Assembly: GCF_009830105.1 (NCBI RefSeq)
Contig: NZ_WURB01000005.1
Coordinates: 124,001 to 188,000 of the forward strand
DNA from: Microvirga makkahensis
Lineage (GTDB): Bacteria; Pseudomonadota; Alphaproteobacteria; Rhizobiales; Beijerinckiaceae
Direction: 5' to 3'
Length of the DNA: 64,000 bases
Shown here: positions 26,590 through 36,797 of the stretch, in pieces
Position numbering within the stretch: the first letter of the stretch is position 1
Layout: every line of letters starts with the position of its first letter
Program-made: the position numbers and the translations under genes
The notes under the pieces: model-generated
The model's input: only the letters and a program-made list of their open reading frames with translations
The model's database searches: none
Told to the model about the DNA's origin: nothing

Positions 26590-28430
26590 CGGGGCGCTCC
26601 CGTTTTGGCGGCTTTCTCCTCGTCGTACCACCACACGGTCGGGAAGGCCGCGCCCGCGTAACGGGGCATGGTCTGCGGATGGCTGTAGCGGTCCCAGCGG
26701 GCGGTGCGCTGCTTCAGGGACGTCCATTGCGGCACCACGTAATTGTGGGCGAGCAGGACGCGGTCGAGCGCCTTCGTGGCGGCCACCAGCTCGTCGCGGT
26801 CCTTGGCGTAGATGATCCTGTCGATCAGCGCATCCACCCCCGGATCGGCGATGCCCGCCAGATTGCGCGAGCCTTCGCGCCGGGCCGCCTGGGAGCCCCA
26901 GAACTCACGCTGCTCGTTGCCCGGGGACAGGGATTGCGGCCAGACGGTCGAGGTGATGTCGAAGTCGAAGGAGCGGGTGCGGTTCGTGAACTGCACGTCG
27001 TCCACCGTGCGGACCGAAACGATGATGCCGAGGCGCTCGAGCACTGCCTTGTAGGGCAGGAAGACGCGCTCGTCATTGGGGCTGCTGCTGAGAAGCTCCA
27101 CGCTCAACGGCTCGCCGCTCGCATTCACCCGCCGCCCGCTCTTCACCTCCCATCCCGCTTCGCGCAGCAGGCGATCCGCCTCGCGCAGGTTCTTGCGGAT
27201 GTTCTCCGGAGTGTCGTTGACCGGGTTCTGGTAGGGCGTCGTGAAGACCTCCGGCGGAATCTTGTCGCGTAGGGATTCGAGAATCTCCAGCTCCTCGCCT
27301 TCCGGCAGGCCCGAGGAGGCGAGTTCGAGGCCGTGGAAGTAGCTCCCTACGCGCTCATAGAGACCGTAGAACACGGTCTTGTTGAGCTCCTCGAAGGGGA
27401 AGGCGAGATTGAAGGCGCGCCGCACGCGCTCGTCCTTGAACTTGTCGCGTCTCAGGTTGAGCACGAAGGCCTGCATGATGCCGGTGGCGCGGTAGGGGAA
27501 TTCCTCCAGAACGACCCGGCCTTCCTGCCTGGCCGGGAAATCATAGCCCGTCGCCCAGTTGCGGGCGCTGTTCTCGGTCCGGAAGTCGATCCGGTCCGCC
27601 TTGAAGGCTTCGAGCAGCACCGTCGCGTCGCGGTAATATTCGTAGCGGATTTCGTCGATGTTGTTCTGGCCTACATTGACGTTGAGGTTCACACCCCAGT
27701 AATCCTTCACGCGCTCGTAGGTGGCGTTGCGACCCGCCTCGAAGCTCTTGAGACGGTAGGGGCCCGAGCCCAGCGGCGGCTCCAGGGTGGTCTGCGTGAC
27801 GTCGCGCCTGCGCCCGTCGGGAGCCGTGCCTTCCCACCAGTGCTTGGGCAGCACGATCAGCTGCCCCATGATCTGCGGCAGCTCCCGGTTGCCGGTCTGG
27901 TTGAAGGTGAATTTCACCTCGCGCTCGCCCGTCTTCTCTGCCTTGGTCACGTTGGCGTAGTAGAAGGCGTAGGTCGGGCTGTTGGCCTTGAAGGCTTCGA
28001 ACGAGAAGATCACGTCGTCCGCCGTGACCGGTTGCCCGTCGTGCCATTTGGCCTCCGGGCGTAAGCGGAAGCTGACGGAGGAATAATCCTCCGGATAGGA
28101 GAACGACTCCGCGAGAAGGCCGTAGGCGGCGCTCGGCTCGTCGAAGGAGGAGGTGGTCAGCGTGTCGTAGAGGAGGCCCAGCCCCTGTTCGGGCGCCCCC
28201 TTCACGCCCGCCACCACGATGTTGAAGCTGTCGAAGGTGCCCTGCGCACCGAGCCGGACCAGCCCGCCCTTGGGAGCATCGGGATTCACGTAGTCGAAAT
28301 GCTTGAAGCCGGGCCGGTACTTGGGCTCTCCGAGGAGGGCCGCGCCATGCCGCCATGGGGCTTCCTGGGCTGCGAGAGGGGGGAGGCTGAGGCAGGCGGC
28401 CAGGAAGCCGGCCAGAAGGGTACGGATCAC
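26586..28430 (-). CDS. Extracellular solute-binding protein, family 5 (YejA/YepA-like), copy 2
   Basis: Periplasmic peptide-binding protein of 614 residues and the first gene of the Yej operon. The start is a GTG at 28430 (VIRTLLAGFLAACLSLPPLAAQ) with AGGAG 7 bases upstream. This gives a classical Sec signal peptide cleaved after LAA or LAAQ, whereas the longer frame to 28544 adds a non-secretory leader. The mature start [21 protein letters not shown] and the end FPTVWWYDEEKAAKT match YejA. The tandem paralogue downstream has a different, twin-arginine-like signal. Confidence 0.92.
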   Translation of the reverse strand: MIRTLLAGFLAACLSLPPLAAQEAPWRHGAALLGEPKYRPGFKHFDYVNPDAPKGGLVRLGAQGTFDSFNIVVAGVKGAPEQGLGLLYDTLTTSSFDEPSAAYGLLAESFSYPEDYSSVSFRLRPEAKWHDGQPVTADDVIFSFEAFKANSPTYAFYYANVTKAEKTGEREVKFTFNQTGNRELPQIMGQLIVLPKHWWEGTAPDGRRRDVTQTTLEPPLGSGPYRLKSFEAGRNATYERVKDYWGVNLNVNVGQNNIDEIRYEYYRDATVLLEAFKADRIDFRTENSARNWATGYDFPARQEGRVVLEEFPYRATGIMQAFVLNLRRDKFKDERVRRAFNLAFPFEELNKTVFYGLYERVGSYFHGLELASSGLPEGEELEILESLRDKIPPEVFTTPYQNPVNDTPENIRKNLREADRLLREAGWEVKSGRRVNASGEPLSVELLSSSPNDERVFLPYKAVLERLGIIVSVRTVDDVQFTNRTRSFDFDITSTVWPQSLSPGNEQREFWGSQAARREGSRNLAGIADPGVDALIDRIIYAKDRDELVAATKALDRVLLAHNYVVPQWTSLKQRTARWDRYSHPQTMPRYAGAAFPTVWWYDEEKAAKTGAPR

Positions 28431-28518
28431 AAAGCGTCTCCTGAAGGGCGAGGCGTCTGTCGGCAGGTTACATTTTTGTGCTGTCCGGGGCGAGCGCAAG
28501 GGATGAGGGGCAAAACAA

Positions 28519-28541
28519 AAGCCGGGCACAGGGCCCGGCTT
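28519..28541 (-). terminator. Rho-independent terminator of the cytochrome c gene
   Basis: AAGCCGGGC pairs with GCCCGGCTT around a five-base loop. On the minus strand it is followed by TTGTTTTG. It lies about 30 bases after the cytochrome stop and 90 bases upstream of the binding-protein gene, so it separates the two transcripts. Confidence 0.8.
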
Positions 28542-28570
28542 CACCGAAGTTCAGGGTCGTTCGCAGGGCC

Positions 28571-29113
28571 TCAGGGAGCCGGGAACGGAACCGGATTGTC
28601 GGACAGGGTCTGAAGATAGGCGAGGAGGTCGGCGCGCTCCTTGTCGTTAGCGATGCCGGCGAACGCCATGATGGTGCCGGGGGCGGCCTTCTTCGGGTTA
28701 TGAATGAAATCGTTCAGGGCCTCGTAAGTCCATTCGCCGCCATGAGCCTTCATGCCGTTGGAATAGTTGAAGCCTTCGTGCGAGGCGACCGGGCGGCCCA
28801 CGATGCCATAGAGGTTCGGGCCGACCTTGTTCGCGCCGCCCTTCTCGAAGGTGTGGCAGGAGGCGCACTTCTTGGCCGAGGCCTGGCCCTTGGCCGGATC
28901 GGCGCTGGCCAGGAGAACGGGGAGCGGCTCGGCTGGAGCGGCAGGAGCGCCGCCGGCGCCCCCGGCGGCGGCTTCCTCTGCGGCCGGAAGGTCGTAGCCC
29001 GGAACGGCAGGGGCGTGAGGCGAGAAAAGACCTTCGGCAACGACTTTGACGCCCACTACGAAGAGAAGCGTACCGAAAAGGGCGCCCAGGATCTTATTGG
29101 TCTCGATATTCAT
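28571..29113 (-). CDS. Membrane-anchored c-type cytochrome (CycM/c552-like)
   Basis: 180-residue electron carrier, probably between the bc1 complex and a terminal oxidase. An uncleaved N-terminal helix (residues 8-25, [19 protein letters not shown]) anchors it. A Pro/Ala/Gly-rich linker follows, then the class I heme domain with CASCHTF (CxxCH) near residue 83 and the distal methionine in GTIMAFAGI near 155. It is the standard length and layout of CycM-type cytochromes of rhizobia. It is monocistronic, with its own terminator. Confidence 0.93.
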   Translation of the reverse strand: MNIETNKILGALFGTLLFVVGVKVVAEGLFSPHAPAVPGYDLPAAEEAAAGGAGGAPAAPAEPLPVLLASADPAKGQASAKKCASCHTFEKGGANKVGPNLYGIVGRPVASHEGFNYSNGMKAHGGEWTYEALNDFIHNPKKAAPGTIMAFAGIANDKERADLLAYLQTLSDNPVPFPAP

Positions 29114-29386
29114 AAGTGAGGCTCTCCTCGCCTTGGTTACGGCGAACCCAGCGCAAACAGAACGGCTACGCGGGCAGGGGGCCCGCGGTTTCGCGGCGTT
29201 GCTTAGCCGTTATGAAGGGGTTTTGACAATGGGGTACTTGCAGGTTTCGGCGCTCCATTGGTCGCAGCTCGGGTTCAAAACGCCGGGCCGAAGCTCCTGG
29301 GTCCAGGAACTGAGTGCCGCAGGACCCATGACAAACGCGGTTCGCCTTGCTAAGGACCGCGCAGCTTCTGTTGCGAAGATTGCATC

Positions 29387-30130
29387 ATGTCCGGTCCTCT
29401 GGTTCTCATCCCCGCCCGTCTCGCGGCGACCCGCCTGCCGAACAAGCCCCTGGCGGATATCGCGGGCGAGCCCATGATCGTCCATGTCTGGCGGCGGGCC
29501 ACGGAGGCGGGGATCGGTCCGGTCGCCGTCGCGACCGACGCGCCCGAGATCGCCGAGGCCGTGACCCGGGCGGGCGGGCGGGCCGTCATGACCCGCTCCG
29601 ACCACGCCTCGGGCTCCGACCGTATCTTCGAGGCTGTGGAAAAGCTCGACCCGGAGGGCCGCCACGACGTGGTGGTGAACGTCCAGGGCGATCTGCCGAC
29701 GGTCGATCCTGGGGCGATCGCGGCCTCGGTTGTGCCCCTCTCGGATCCCGGGGTCGATCTTTCCACCCTTGTGGCGATCATCAAACGGAAGGAGGAGAGG
29801 ACCGATCCGAACGTGGTGAAGATGGTGGGCGCCGAGGTCGCGCCCGGCCGTTTCCGGTCGCTCTACTTCACCCGCGCTACGGCCCCCTATGGGGATGGTC
29901 CGCTCTATCATCACATCGGCCTTTACGCCTATCGGCGCAGGGCCCTGCAGCGCTTCGTCTCCCTGCCGCCGTCTCCCCTGGAGCTGCGCGAGAAGCTGGA
30001 GCAGCTGCGTGCCCTTGAGGCGGGCATGCGCATCGACGCCGTGCTCGTCGACGACGTGCCGCTCGGGGTCGATACGCCCCACGATTTGAACAGAGCCCGC
30101 GAGATGATCGCGGCCCGGAGGACAGCATGA
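29387..30130 (+). CDS. kdsB: 3-deoxy-manno-octulosonate cytidylyltransferase
   Basis: Activates KDO with CTP for lipopolysaccharide inner-core synthesis. It has 247 residues; the nucleotide-binding start [23 protein letters not shown], the [12 protein letters not shown] block and the C-terminal [15 protein letters not shown] are family signatures. The stop overlaps the start of pheA (ATGA), giving a two-gene operon. About 270 bases without a gene lie upstream. Confidence 0.95.
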   Translation: MSGPLVLIPARLAATRLPNKPLADIAGEPMIVHVWRRATEAGIGPVAVATDAPEIAEAVTRAGGRAVMTRSDHASGSDRIFEAVEKLDPEGRHDVVVNVQGDLPTVDPGAIAASVVPLSDPGVDLSTLVAIIKRKEERTDPNVVKMVGAEVAPGRFRSLYFTRATAPYGDGPLYHHIGLYAYRRRALQRFVSLPPSPLELREKLEQLRALEAGMRIDAVLVDDVPLGVDTPHDLNRAREMIAARRTA

Positions 30131-30981
30131 AGCAGGTCATTTCGTTCCAGGGCGAGCCTGGGGCCAATTCCCACATCATCTGCTCTGAAATGTATCCCGG
30201 ATGGGAAGTGCTGCCGTGCCCGACCTTCGAGGATGCCTTCGCCGCCGTGAACGAGGGCCACGCGGGGCTCGCCATGATCCCAATCGAGAATTCGATCGCG
30301 GGCCGCGTAGCGGATATCCATCACCTCCTGCCGACCTCGGGCCTGCACATCGTGGGCGAGGGCTTCCTGCCGATCCATTTCCAGCTTATGGCGCTGCCGG
30401 AGGCCGATCTCGGCACCATTCGGAGCGTCTACAGCCACGTCCATGCGCTGGGCCAATGCCGCAAGATCATCCGCAAGCTCGGGCTCAAGGCCCATGTGGC
30501 CGGCGACACCGCGGGCTCTGCGCGCCAGGTCGCCGAGTGGAGGGACCCGACCCGCGCCTCGCTCGCGCCGCGCATGGCCGCCAGCATCTACGGTCTGAAG
30601 ATCCTCGCTGAGGATGTGGAGGACGAGGCACACAACACCACGCGGTTCGTCGTCCTCTCCAAGACGCCGCAATGGGCGCCCGCCGGCAAGGGGGCGACGG
30701 TCACCTCCTTCGTGTTCCGCGTGCGCAACCTGCCCGCCGCGCTCTACAAGGCGCTCGGTGGCTTCGCCACGAACGGCATCAACATGACGAAGCTCGAGAG
30801 CTACATGCTCGAGGGCGAATTCCTGGCGACACAGTTCTACGCCGAGGTCGATGGCCATCCCGAGGACACCAACCTCAAGCGCGCCCTGGAGGAACTCGAA
30901 TTCTTCTCCCGCGAGCTGCGGATTCTGGGCGTTTATCCGGCAGACCCGTTCCGCGAGAAGATCAGGGAGGCGGCGGAGTGA
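30127..30981 (+). CDS. pheA: Prephenate dehydratase
   Basis: Converts prephenate to phenylpyruvate in phenylalanine synthesis. It has 284 residues and no chorismate mutase domain. The catalytic domain (about 1-185) includes [19 protein letters not shown] near 58 and the catalytic NTTRFVVL near 175. A C-terminal ACT domain (about 200-280) has [15 protein letters not shown], the usual phenylalanine-sensing motif region, so feedback inhibition is expected. It is coupled to kdsB by a four-base overlap. Confidence 0.95.
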   Translation: MKQVISFQGEPGANSHIICSEMYPGWEVLPCPTFEDAFAAVNEGHAGLAMIPIENSIAGRVADIHHLLPTSGLHIVGEGFLPIHFQLMALPEADLGTIRSVYSHVHALGQCRKIIRKLGLKAHVAGDTAGSARQVAEWRDPTRASLAPRMAASIYGLKILAEDVEDEAHNTTRFVVLSKTPQWAPAGKGATVTSFVFRVRNLPAALYKALGGFATNGINMTKLESYMLEGEFLATQFYAEVDGHPEDTNLKRALEELEFFSRELRILGVYPADPFREKIREAAE

Positions 30982-31093
30982 GGAGCCGTCCCGGTGAGAG
31001 CCGGGATTCATCTCGTGACCACCGCGCACTCACGTCATCGCCGGCCTTTGCCGGTAATGACGATCTTTCGAGGGCTGCGTTTTTCGCGTCGAG

Positions 31094-31119
31094 GTGGCCG
31101 GGACGAGCCCGGCCATGAC
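31094..31119. repeat. REP-like extragenic palindrome, copy B
   Basis: TGGCCGGG and CCCGGCCA pair around ACGAG, and the element ends in CATGAC, the inverse of the GTCATGG core of copy A. It sits in the 210-base gap after pheA. The same gap holds a second hairpin-like stretch at 31032-31060 (CATCGCCGGC ... GCCGGTAATGAC). Confidence 0.6.
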
Positions 31120-31191
31120 AAGAAGGGGCGTCACAGATCCCTCCCGCCGATCCTGTGTCGGCTTCGCCGTTCGGGATGACGAAAATCCTTC

Positions 31192-32094
31192 TCAGCCCTT
31201 CATCCACTCCCGCAGAAGGTAGTTCGCGATGGCGATCGGAGTGGGAGCTGCGAATTCCTCGTGCGTGCCCTCCAGCATGCGACGCACGTCGTCCCTGGTG
31301 AACCAGCGGGCGTCCTCCAGCTCGTCGCGGTCGAAGTTGATCTCTTCCGTCAGCGCCTCGCCGACGCAGCCGATCATGATGTTCGACGGGAAAGGCCAGG
31401 GCTGCGAGGCGAGATAGCGGATCTCGCCGACGCGGATGCCGGCTTCCTCGAACGTCTCGCGGCGTACTGCGTCCTCGATGGTCTCGCCCGGCTCCAGGAA
31501 CCCCGCAAGGCAGGAATACATCTTCTCCGCGAAGCGCGGCTGACGGCCCATGAGGCATTTGTCGCCGCGGGTGATCAGCATGATCACCACCGGATCGGTG
31601 CGGGGAAAATGCTGTGCGCCGCAAGCCGCGCAGTCGCGGCGGAAACCGGCCTGGGTACTTTGCGTCGGAGCGCCGCAATTGGCGCAGAAGCGGTGGCGGT
31701 TGTGCCAGTCGAGGACGGATTTCGCCATGGCGAGAATGCCAAGTTCCTCCGTGGGCACGAGACCGCGAACGGCGATGGAGCGCAGATCCGAGACCGCGTA
31801 GGCCGGATCGTCCTGGAACAGCCCCGCCGCTTCCGGCGCGGCCAGGGTCGCGATCACGGGCCGCTCCTGCAGGGTGCCGAGGAACACCTGCTCCCTGTGG
31901 GCGGGCAGGCGGCTCAAGACAGATAGGGGCAGAAGCCCCGTTCCGGGCTCCCCGGTCTTCAGGACCGGCAGGTCGCCCGCCAGGAGCACCAGGGCACTCT
32001 CCGGGTTTCGGGCGGCATGGGCCAGGGCCTCCGGTTCCCTCTCCCCACTGTGGCGGACGAGGGGGTTGGTGATGTAGCCGATCGGGCGCGTCAT
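31192..32094 (-). CDS. nudC: NAD(+) diphosphatase (NADH pyrophosphatase / deNADding enzyme)
   Basis: Nudix hydrolase of 300 residues that cleaves NADH and can remove NAD caps from RNA. A zinc ribbon with CANCG and CAACG lies near residues 140-160. The Nudix box GFLEPGETIEDAVRRETFEE is complete, with the REx2EE core. SQPWPFPSN, the NudC-specific motif, follows about 15 residues later. It precedes no gene closely downstream and follows the HIT-family gene by 18 bases on the same strand. Confidence 0.94.
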   Translation of the reverse strand: MTRPIGYITNPLVRHSGEREPEALAHAARNPESALVLLAGDLPVLKTGEPGTGLLPLSVLSRLPAHREQVFLGTLQERPVIATLAAPEAAGLFQDDPAYAVSDLRSIAVRGLVPTEELGILAMAKSVLDWHNRHRFCANCGAPTQSTQAGFRRDCAACGAQHFPRTDPVVIMLITRGDKCLMGRQPRFAEKMYSCLAGFLEPGETIEDAVRRETFEEAGIRVGEIRYLASQPWPFPSNIMIGCVGEALTEEINFDRDELEDARWFTRDDVRRMLEGTHEEFAAPTPIAIANYLLREWMKG

Positions 32095-32112
32095 GATGGG
32101 AGCTTCGGGTTC

Positions 32113-32523
32113 TCAGGCTTTGGCGAAAAGAGCGGCGGCGCGCTCGACGAGGGCGGTTGCGGCGTGATCCGGATAGGACTTCCGGGTCCCGTGGCCCCAA
32201 GCTGGGCCAGGCCAGGCGGGATCGGAGCGGAAGCGTCCGATCACGTGGACGTGGAGCTGCGTCACGATGTTGCCGAGTGCGCCCACATTCACCTTGTCGG
32301 GCTTGGACATCTCCAGCATGACCCGCGTCGCGATGCGGATCTCCTGCGCCAGCTGAACGTAATGTTCCTCAGAAAGATCTGTGATTTCGCTCACCTCCGG
32401 AATGCGGGGCACCAGCACGAACCAGGGAAAGCGGGCATCGTTCAGGAGCAGGACCGAGGATAGAGCCAGGTCGCCGATCGGGATCGTATCGGCCTCAAGC
32501 CGGGAATCGAGCTGGAATGTCAT
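32113..32523 (-). CDS. HIT-family (histidine triad) protein
   Basis: 136-residue nucleotide-binding hydrolase or transferase of the HIT superfamily. The triad region reads QLHVHVIGRFRSDPAW, so the first histidine of the HxHxH pattern is replaced by Gln, as in a common proteobacterial subgroup of unknown substrate. FPWFVLVPR near the N-terminus is also characteristic. Together with nudC directly downstream it may form a two-gene nucleotide-processing unit. Confidence 0.88.
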   Translation of the reverse strand: MTFQLDSRLEADTIPIGDLALSSVLLLNDARFPWFVLVPRIPEVSEITDLSEEHYVQLAQEIRIATRVMLEMSKPDKVNVGALGNIVTQLHVHVIGRFRSDPAWPGPAWGHGTRKSYPDHAATALVERAAALFAKA

Positions 32524-32585
32524 GGGGTCTATGTAGCCGAGGTCCTGGCTCTCTGTCAGCCGTCATCCAGATTCATGCGGCAGAA

Positions 32586-32614
32586 GCCCGGCCCCTTCGC
32601 CGTCATGGCCGGGC
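32586..32614. repeat. REP-like extragenic palindrome, copy C
   Basis: GCCCGGCC and GGCCGGGC form an 8-bp stem with the GTCATGG core in its loop side. A further GGGGAC/GTCCCC-type pair follows downstream to about 32680. It occupies the 315-base gap between the HIT gene and the SRP RNA, which holds no gene. Confidence 0.5.
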
Positions 32615-32804
32615 CTGTCCCCAACCGGAAGCGCGGCGCCCCTAGCATCGGGATCCCCGGCACGAGGCTGGGGACGACGGGGAAGAACGTGGGGGCGGGG
32701 TGACGCAGGCCGTCAGGTCACCTCGCGCTGAGGAAAGCCGCGCCTTGCCATATCGGGATCACCCGCGAGATCGAGCGATGAACCCACAGGAAAAAGTTTC
32801 CAAC

Positions 32805-32833
32805 TTGCGTTCCTCGCGCGAAACGCCCATATA
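32805..32833 (+). promoter_or_regulatory. Sigma-70 type promoter of the SRP RNA gene
   Basis: A TTGCGT -35 element (32805-32810) and CATATA -10 element (32828-32833) are separated by exactly 17 bases. The implied start, 6-7 bases on, coincides with the first base pair of the SRP RNA terminal helix. Confidence 0.65.
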
Positions 32834-32838
32834 GCCAC

Positions 32839-32937
32839 TGGGAGGTTGGCGAGGGACGTCTCACTCGCCAACCGGGTCAGGTCCGGAAGGAAGCAGCCCT
32901 AACGAGACCGAACGGGTCTTCGTCCAGCCTCCCACCT
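32839..32937 (+). ncRNA. ffs: Signal recognition particle RNA, small bacterial type (4.5S)
   Basis: About 97 bases. The domain IV core GGTCAGGTCCGGAAGGAAGC, with the GGAA tetraloop and the Ffh-binding internal loop, is unmistakable. The ends GGGAGGTTGG and CCAGCCTCCC pair over ten bases (one G-U). It precedes dnaX by about 27 bases, an arrangement usual in rhizobia and their relatives. The product scaffolds Ffh for co-translational membrane targeting. Confidence 0.93.
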
Positions 32938-32963
32938 TCAAGTTTCCCAAAGCCTTGCAGCCG

Positions 32964-34787
32964 ATGGACAACACCACAGCCGGCACGCCCCTGAACGACG
33001 AGCCGGCCCTGCCGGGTTTCCCCGCCGCGCCGGCACCGGCCGCGCCGATCTCCCCTTATCGCGTTCTCGCCCGCAAGTACCGTCCCCGCACCTTCGACGA
33101 TCTGATCGGCCAGGAGGCGATGGTCCGCACCCTCTCGAATGCCTTCGAGACCGGACGCATCCCCCAGGCCTGGATGCTCACCGGCGTCCGCGGCGTAGGC
33201 AAGACGACGACGGCCCGCATCCTGGCGCGGGGCCTCAACTATCAGAGGCACGACGGCTCCGGCGCCCCCACCATCCACCTGCCCGAGCTCGGCGTCCATT
33301 GCGAGGCCATCATGGAATCGCGGCACGTGGATGTGCTGGAGATGGACGCGGCCTCTCATACCGGCATCGACGACGTTCGCCAGATCATCGACGGCATCCG
33401 CTATTCGCCGGTCTCGGCCCGCTACAAGGTCTACATCATCGACGAGGTCCACATGCTCTCGGAGAAGGCGTTCAACGCCTTCCTGAAGACGCTGGAGGAG
33501 CCTCCGCCGCACGCAAAGTTCATCTTCGCGACCACCGAGATCCGGAAGGTGCCCGTCACCATCCTGTCCCGCTGCCAGCGCTTCGACCTGCGCCGTGTCG
33601 AGGCTGACAAGCTCGTGGGCCACCTCGCCCGGATCTGCGCCTCCGAGGGCGTTCAGGCGGAGCAGGAGGCTTTGGCCGCCGTCGCCCGCGCTGCGGAGGG
33701 GTCGGTGCGCGATTCGCTTTCGCTGCTCGATCAGGCGATTGCCCATGGCGCAGGCGTCGTGACGCCCGATACGGTGCGCGACATGCTGGGGCTTGCCGAC
33801 CGCACCCAGATCATCGATCTGTTCGAATCCGTGATGCGCGGCGACGTTCCGGCGGCCTTTGCGGGGCTTCGGTCCCAGTATGACGCGGGCGCCGATCCGG
33901 CGGTGATCCTGTCCGATCTCGCCGCCTTCTCGCATGTGGTCACGCGCCTGAAGCTGATCCCCGAAGCAGCGAAGGATCCGGCGCTTTCCGAGATCGAGCG
34001 GACTCGTGGTCTCGACTATGCGCAGAAGCTCTCCGTGCGTACGCTCTCGCGGGCGTGGCAGATGCTGTTGAAGGGCATTCCCGAAGTCCAGTCCTCCAGC
34101 CGCCCGATCGCCGCGGCCGAGATGGTGCTCGTGCGACTGGCCTATGCGGCTGACCTGCCGACGCCCGACGAGGCCCTGCGCGCGCTGAAAGACGGCACGC
34201 CGCTCGCTCCCGGTGGTCCTGCGCCCGCACCCGCGAGACCCTCCGGCGGAACTTCCACATCCGGCAACATGGCCCTCGCGACCTCACAGCCTCAGCCTCA
34301 GCCCCGTCCGCAAGCCGCGCCGGCCGAACCGGTCATGCGCCTTCGCCGGTTCGAGGACGTGGTGGCGCTCGCGGGCGAGCGCCGCGAGATCGTGCTGAAG
34401 GCGGCTCTGGAGCGCGACGTCCGTCTGGTGCGCTTCCAGGAAGGCCGCATCGAACTCAGCCTCACCGAGAATGGCAGCCGCACGATCGCCAACGATCTGG
34501 CGCGCGCGCTCCAGCAATGGACCGGCGAGCGCTGGATGGTGTCTCTCTCCTCTGATGAGGGCGCGCCCACATTGCGTGAGCAGGCGGTGGCCGCCGAGCG
34601 GGAGCGCAAGGAAGGGGCGGCCACCCACCCGCTCGTGCAGGCGGTGCTCTCCAAGTTCCCAGGCGCGCAGATCGTTAACGTGATCGAGCGCGCGGAGAAG
34701 GCGGGAGAGGATGCGGAGACGGAAATCCTGGGCGAGGCCGATGCGCTGGCGGCGCACGAGGCGGAAGCCGACGACGATCTATTCTAA
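32964..34787 (+). CDS. dnaX: DNA polymerase III subunit gamma/tau
   Basis: Clamp-loader ATPase of the replisome, 607 residues from ATG 32964 (a TTG at 32955 is also in frame). An AAA+ domain has Walker A TGVRGVGKTTTARILA near residue 70, Walker B IIDEVHMLSEKAFNAFLK near 155 and sensor 1 FATTEIRKVP. A Pro/Ala-rich linker (about 405-450) leads to a tau-type C-terminal domain (from about 455) and an acidic end (HEAEADDDLF). I found no strong A-run slippery site in the linker that would make gamma by frameshifting. It is followed 15 bases later by the ybaB gene. Confidence 0.96.
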   Translation: MDNTTAGTPLNDEPALPGFPAAPAPAAPISPYRVLARKYRPRTFDDLIGQEAMVRTLSNAFETGRIPQAWMLTGVRGVGKTTTARILARGLNYQRHDGSGAPTIHLPELGVHCEAIMESRHVDVLEMDAASHTGIDDVRQIIDGIRYSPVSARYKVYIIDEVHMLSEKAFNAFLKTLEEPPPHAKFIFATTEIRKVPVTILSRCQRFDLRRVEADKLVGHLARICASEGVQAEQEALAAVARAAEGSVRDSLSLLDQAIAHGAGVVTPDTVRDMLGLADRTQIIDLFESVMRGDVPAAFAGLRSQYDAGADPAVILSDLAAFSHVVTRLKLIPEAAKDPALSEIERTRGLDYAQKLSVRTLSRAWQMLLKGIPEVQSSSRPIAAAEMVLVRLAYAADLPTPDEALRALKDGTPLAPGGPAPAPARPSGGTSTSGNMALATSQPQPQPRPQAAPAEPVMRLRRFEDVVALAGERREIVLKAALERDVRLVRFQEGRIELSLTENGSRTIANDLARALQQWTGERWMVSLSSDEGAPTLREQAVAAERERKEGAATHPLVQAVLSKFPGAQIVNVIERAEKAGEDAETEILGEADALAAHEAEADDDLF

Positions 34788-34802
34788 TCGAGGAGCGCGG
34801 TC

Positions 34803-35123
34803 ATGAAGGACATCATGGGACTGATGAAGCAGGCGCAGGCTATGCAGCAGAAGCTGCAGGATGCACAGGCCGAGCTCGAGAACCTCGAGGTCGAGGGCTC
34901 TGCCGGCGGCGGCGTCGTCACCGTGAGGGTTTCGGGAAAAGGTCATCTCAAAGCCATCAGCATTGATCCCTCGCTCATGAACCAGGACGAGAAGGAGATC
35001 CTGGAGGATCTCGTCGTCGCCGCCATGAACGACGCGCGCGGCAAAGCCGACCGTGCCGCGCAGGAGCGCATGGAAAGCCTGACGAAGGGCCTCCCGCTTC
35101 CGCCCGGCCTGAAGCTGTTCTGA
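34803..35123 (+). CDS. YbaB/EbfC-family nucleoid-associated protein
   Basis: 106-residue DNA-binding dimer that coats DNA. It has the family start MGLMKQAQAMQQKLQDAQAE (a basic/Gln-rich helix) and a central beta region VEGSAGGGVVTVRVSGKGHL. The conserved dnaX-ybaB-recR order supports it. Its role, nucleoid organisation or recombination-linked, is known only in outline. Confidence 0.95.
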   Translation: MKDIMGLMKQAQAMQQKLQDAQAELENLEVEGSAGGGVVTVRVSGKGHLKAISIDPSLMNQDEKEILEDLVVAAMNDARGKADRAAQERMESLTKGLPLPPGLKLF

Positions 35124-35132
35124 GGCTCCTGA

Positions 35133-35738
35133 ATGGCCCAGCACGTTGCCGGTCCCGAGATCGAGCGCCTGATCCAGCTGCTCGCGCGCTTGCCGGGTCT
35201 CGGCCCGCGCTCGGCGCGCCGTGCCGCCCTCCATCTCATCAAGAAACGGGATACGCTGCTCAATCCGCTGAGCGATGCCATGCGCATCGCCAACGAGCGC
35301 ATCGTCGTGTGCTCGACCTGCGGCAACGTCGATACCTCCGATCCCTGCACCATCTGCCGTGATGGGAAGCGCGATCCGTCGATTCTCGTGGTGGTGGAGG
35401 ACGTATCAGATCTCTGGGCGCTTGAGCGCTCCGGCGCGGTCAACGCGAAGTACCATGTGCTGGGCGGCGTGCTCTCGCCCCTGGACGGCGTGCGTCCCGA
35501 GCATCTGAATCTCGACCGTCTCGTCGCGCGCGCGTCCGAGCCGGGCGTGGCCGAGGTGATCCTCGCGCTCAACGCCACCGTCGACGGGCAGACCACGGCC
35601 CACTACATCACCGAGCTTCTCGGACATCTGCCGGTGAAGGTGACCAAGCTCGCCCATGGCGTGCCGGTCGGCGGGGAACTCGACTATCTCGACGAGGGCA
35701 CGCTCTCCGCCGCGATTCGCCAGCGCACGTCGTTCTGA
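35133..35738 (+). CDS. recR: Recombination mediator RecR
   Basis: 201-residue component of the RecFOR gap-repair system. The N-terminal helix-hairpin-helix has [17 protein letters not shown] (residues 18-34). The zinc finger has [16 protein letters not shown] (C60 to C75). The Toprim domain starts at [15 protein letters not shown], and the Walker-like end has [17 protein letters not shown]. It lies 10 bases after ybaB and completes the dnaX operon. Confidence 0.96.
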   Translation: MAQHVAGPEIERLIQLLARLPGLGPRSARRAALHLIKKRDTLLNPLSDAMRIANERIVVCSTCGNVDTSDPCTICRDGKRDPSILVVVEDVSDLWALERSGAVNAKYHVLGGVLSPLDGVRPEHLNLDRLVARASEPGVAEVILALNATVDGQTTAHYITELLGHLPVKVTKLAHGVPVGGELDYLDEGTLSAAIRQRTSF

Positions 35739-35948
35739 CGACGGGCGGCTTTTCGCTGAAGCGGCTCTTCGGGTCCGCGTGATGCTCCACCTTTGAGCGG
35801 CGTATCGTTCGAGGCTGGGCCGCACCAGCGAGGATCGGCTCCACTTTTCTGCGCGATGCGCGATTCAGTCGGCTCTCCTGTACAGGTGACAGCCTCAGCT
35901 GCCGTTGCTAAGCAGGGAATCTACAATCCCTAATCTCCGAGTGAACCC

Positions 35949-36794
<846 letters not shown>

Positions 36795-36797
36795 CCG

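Noticed and set aside
34200-34320. Possible programmed frameshift site in the dnaX linker
   Set aside because: The linker is Pro/Ala/Gln-coding and GC-rich, with no A-run slippery heptamer.
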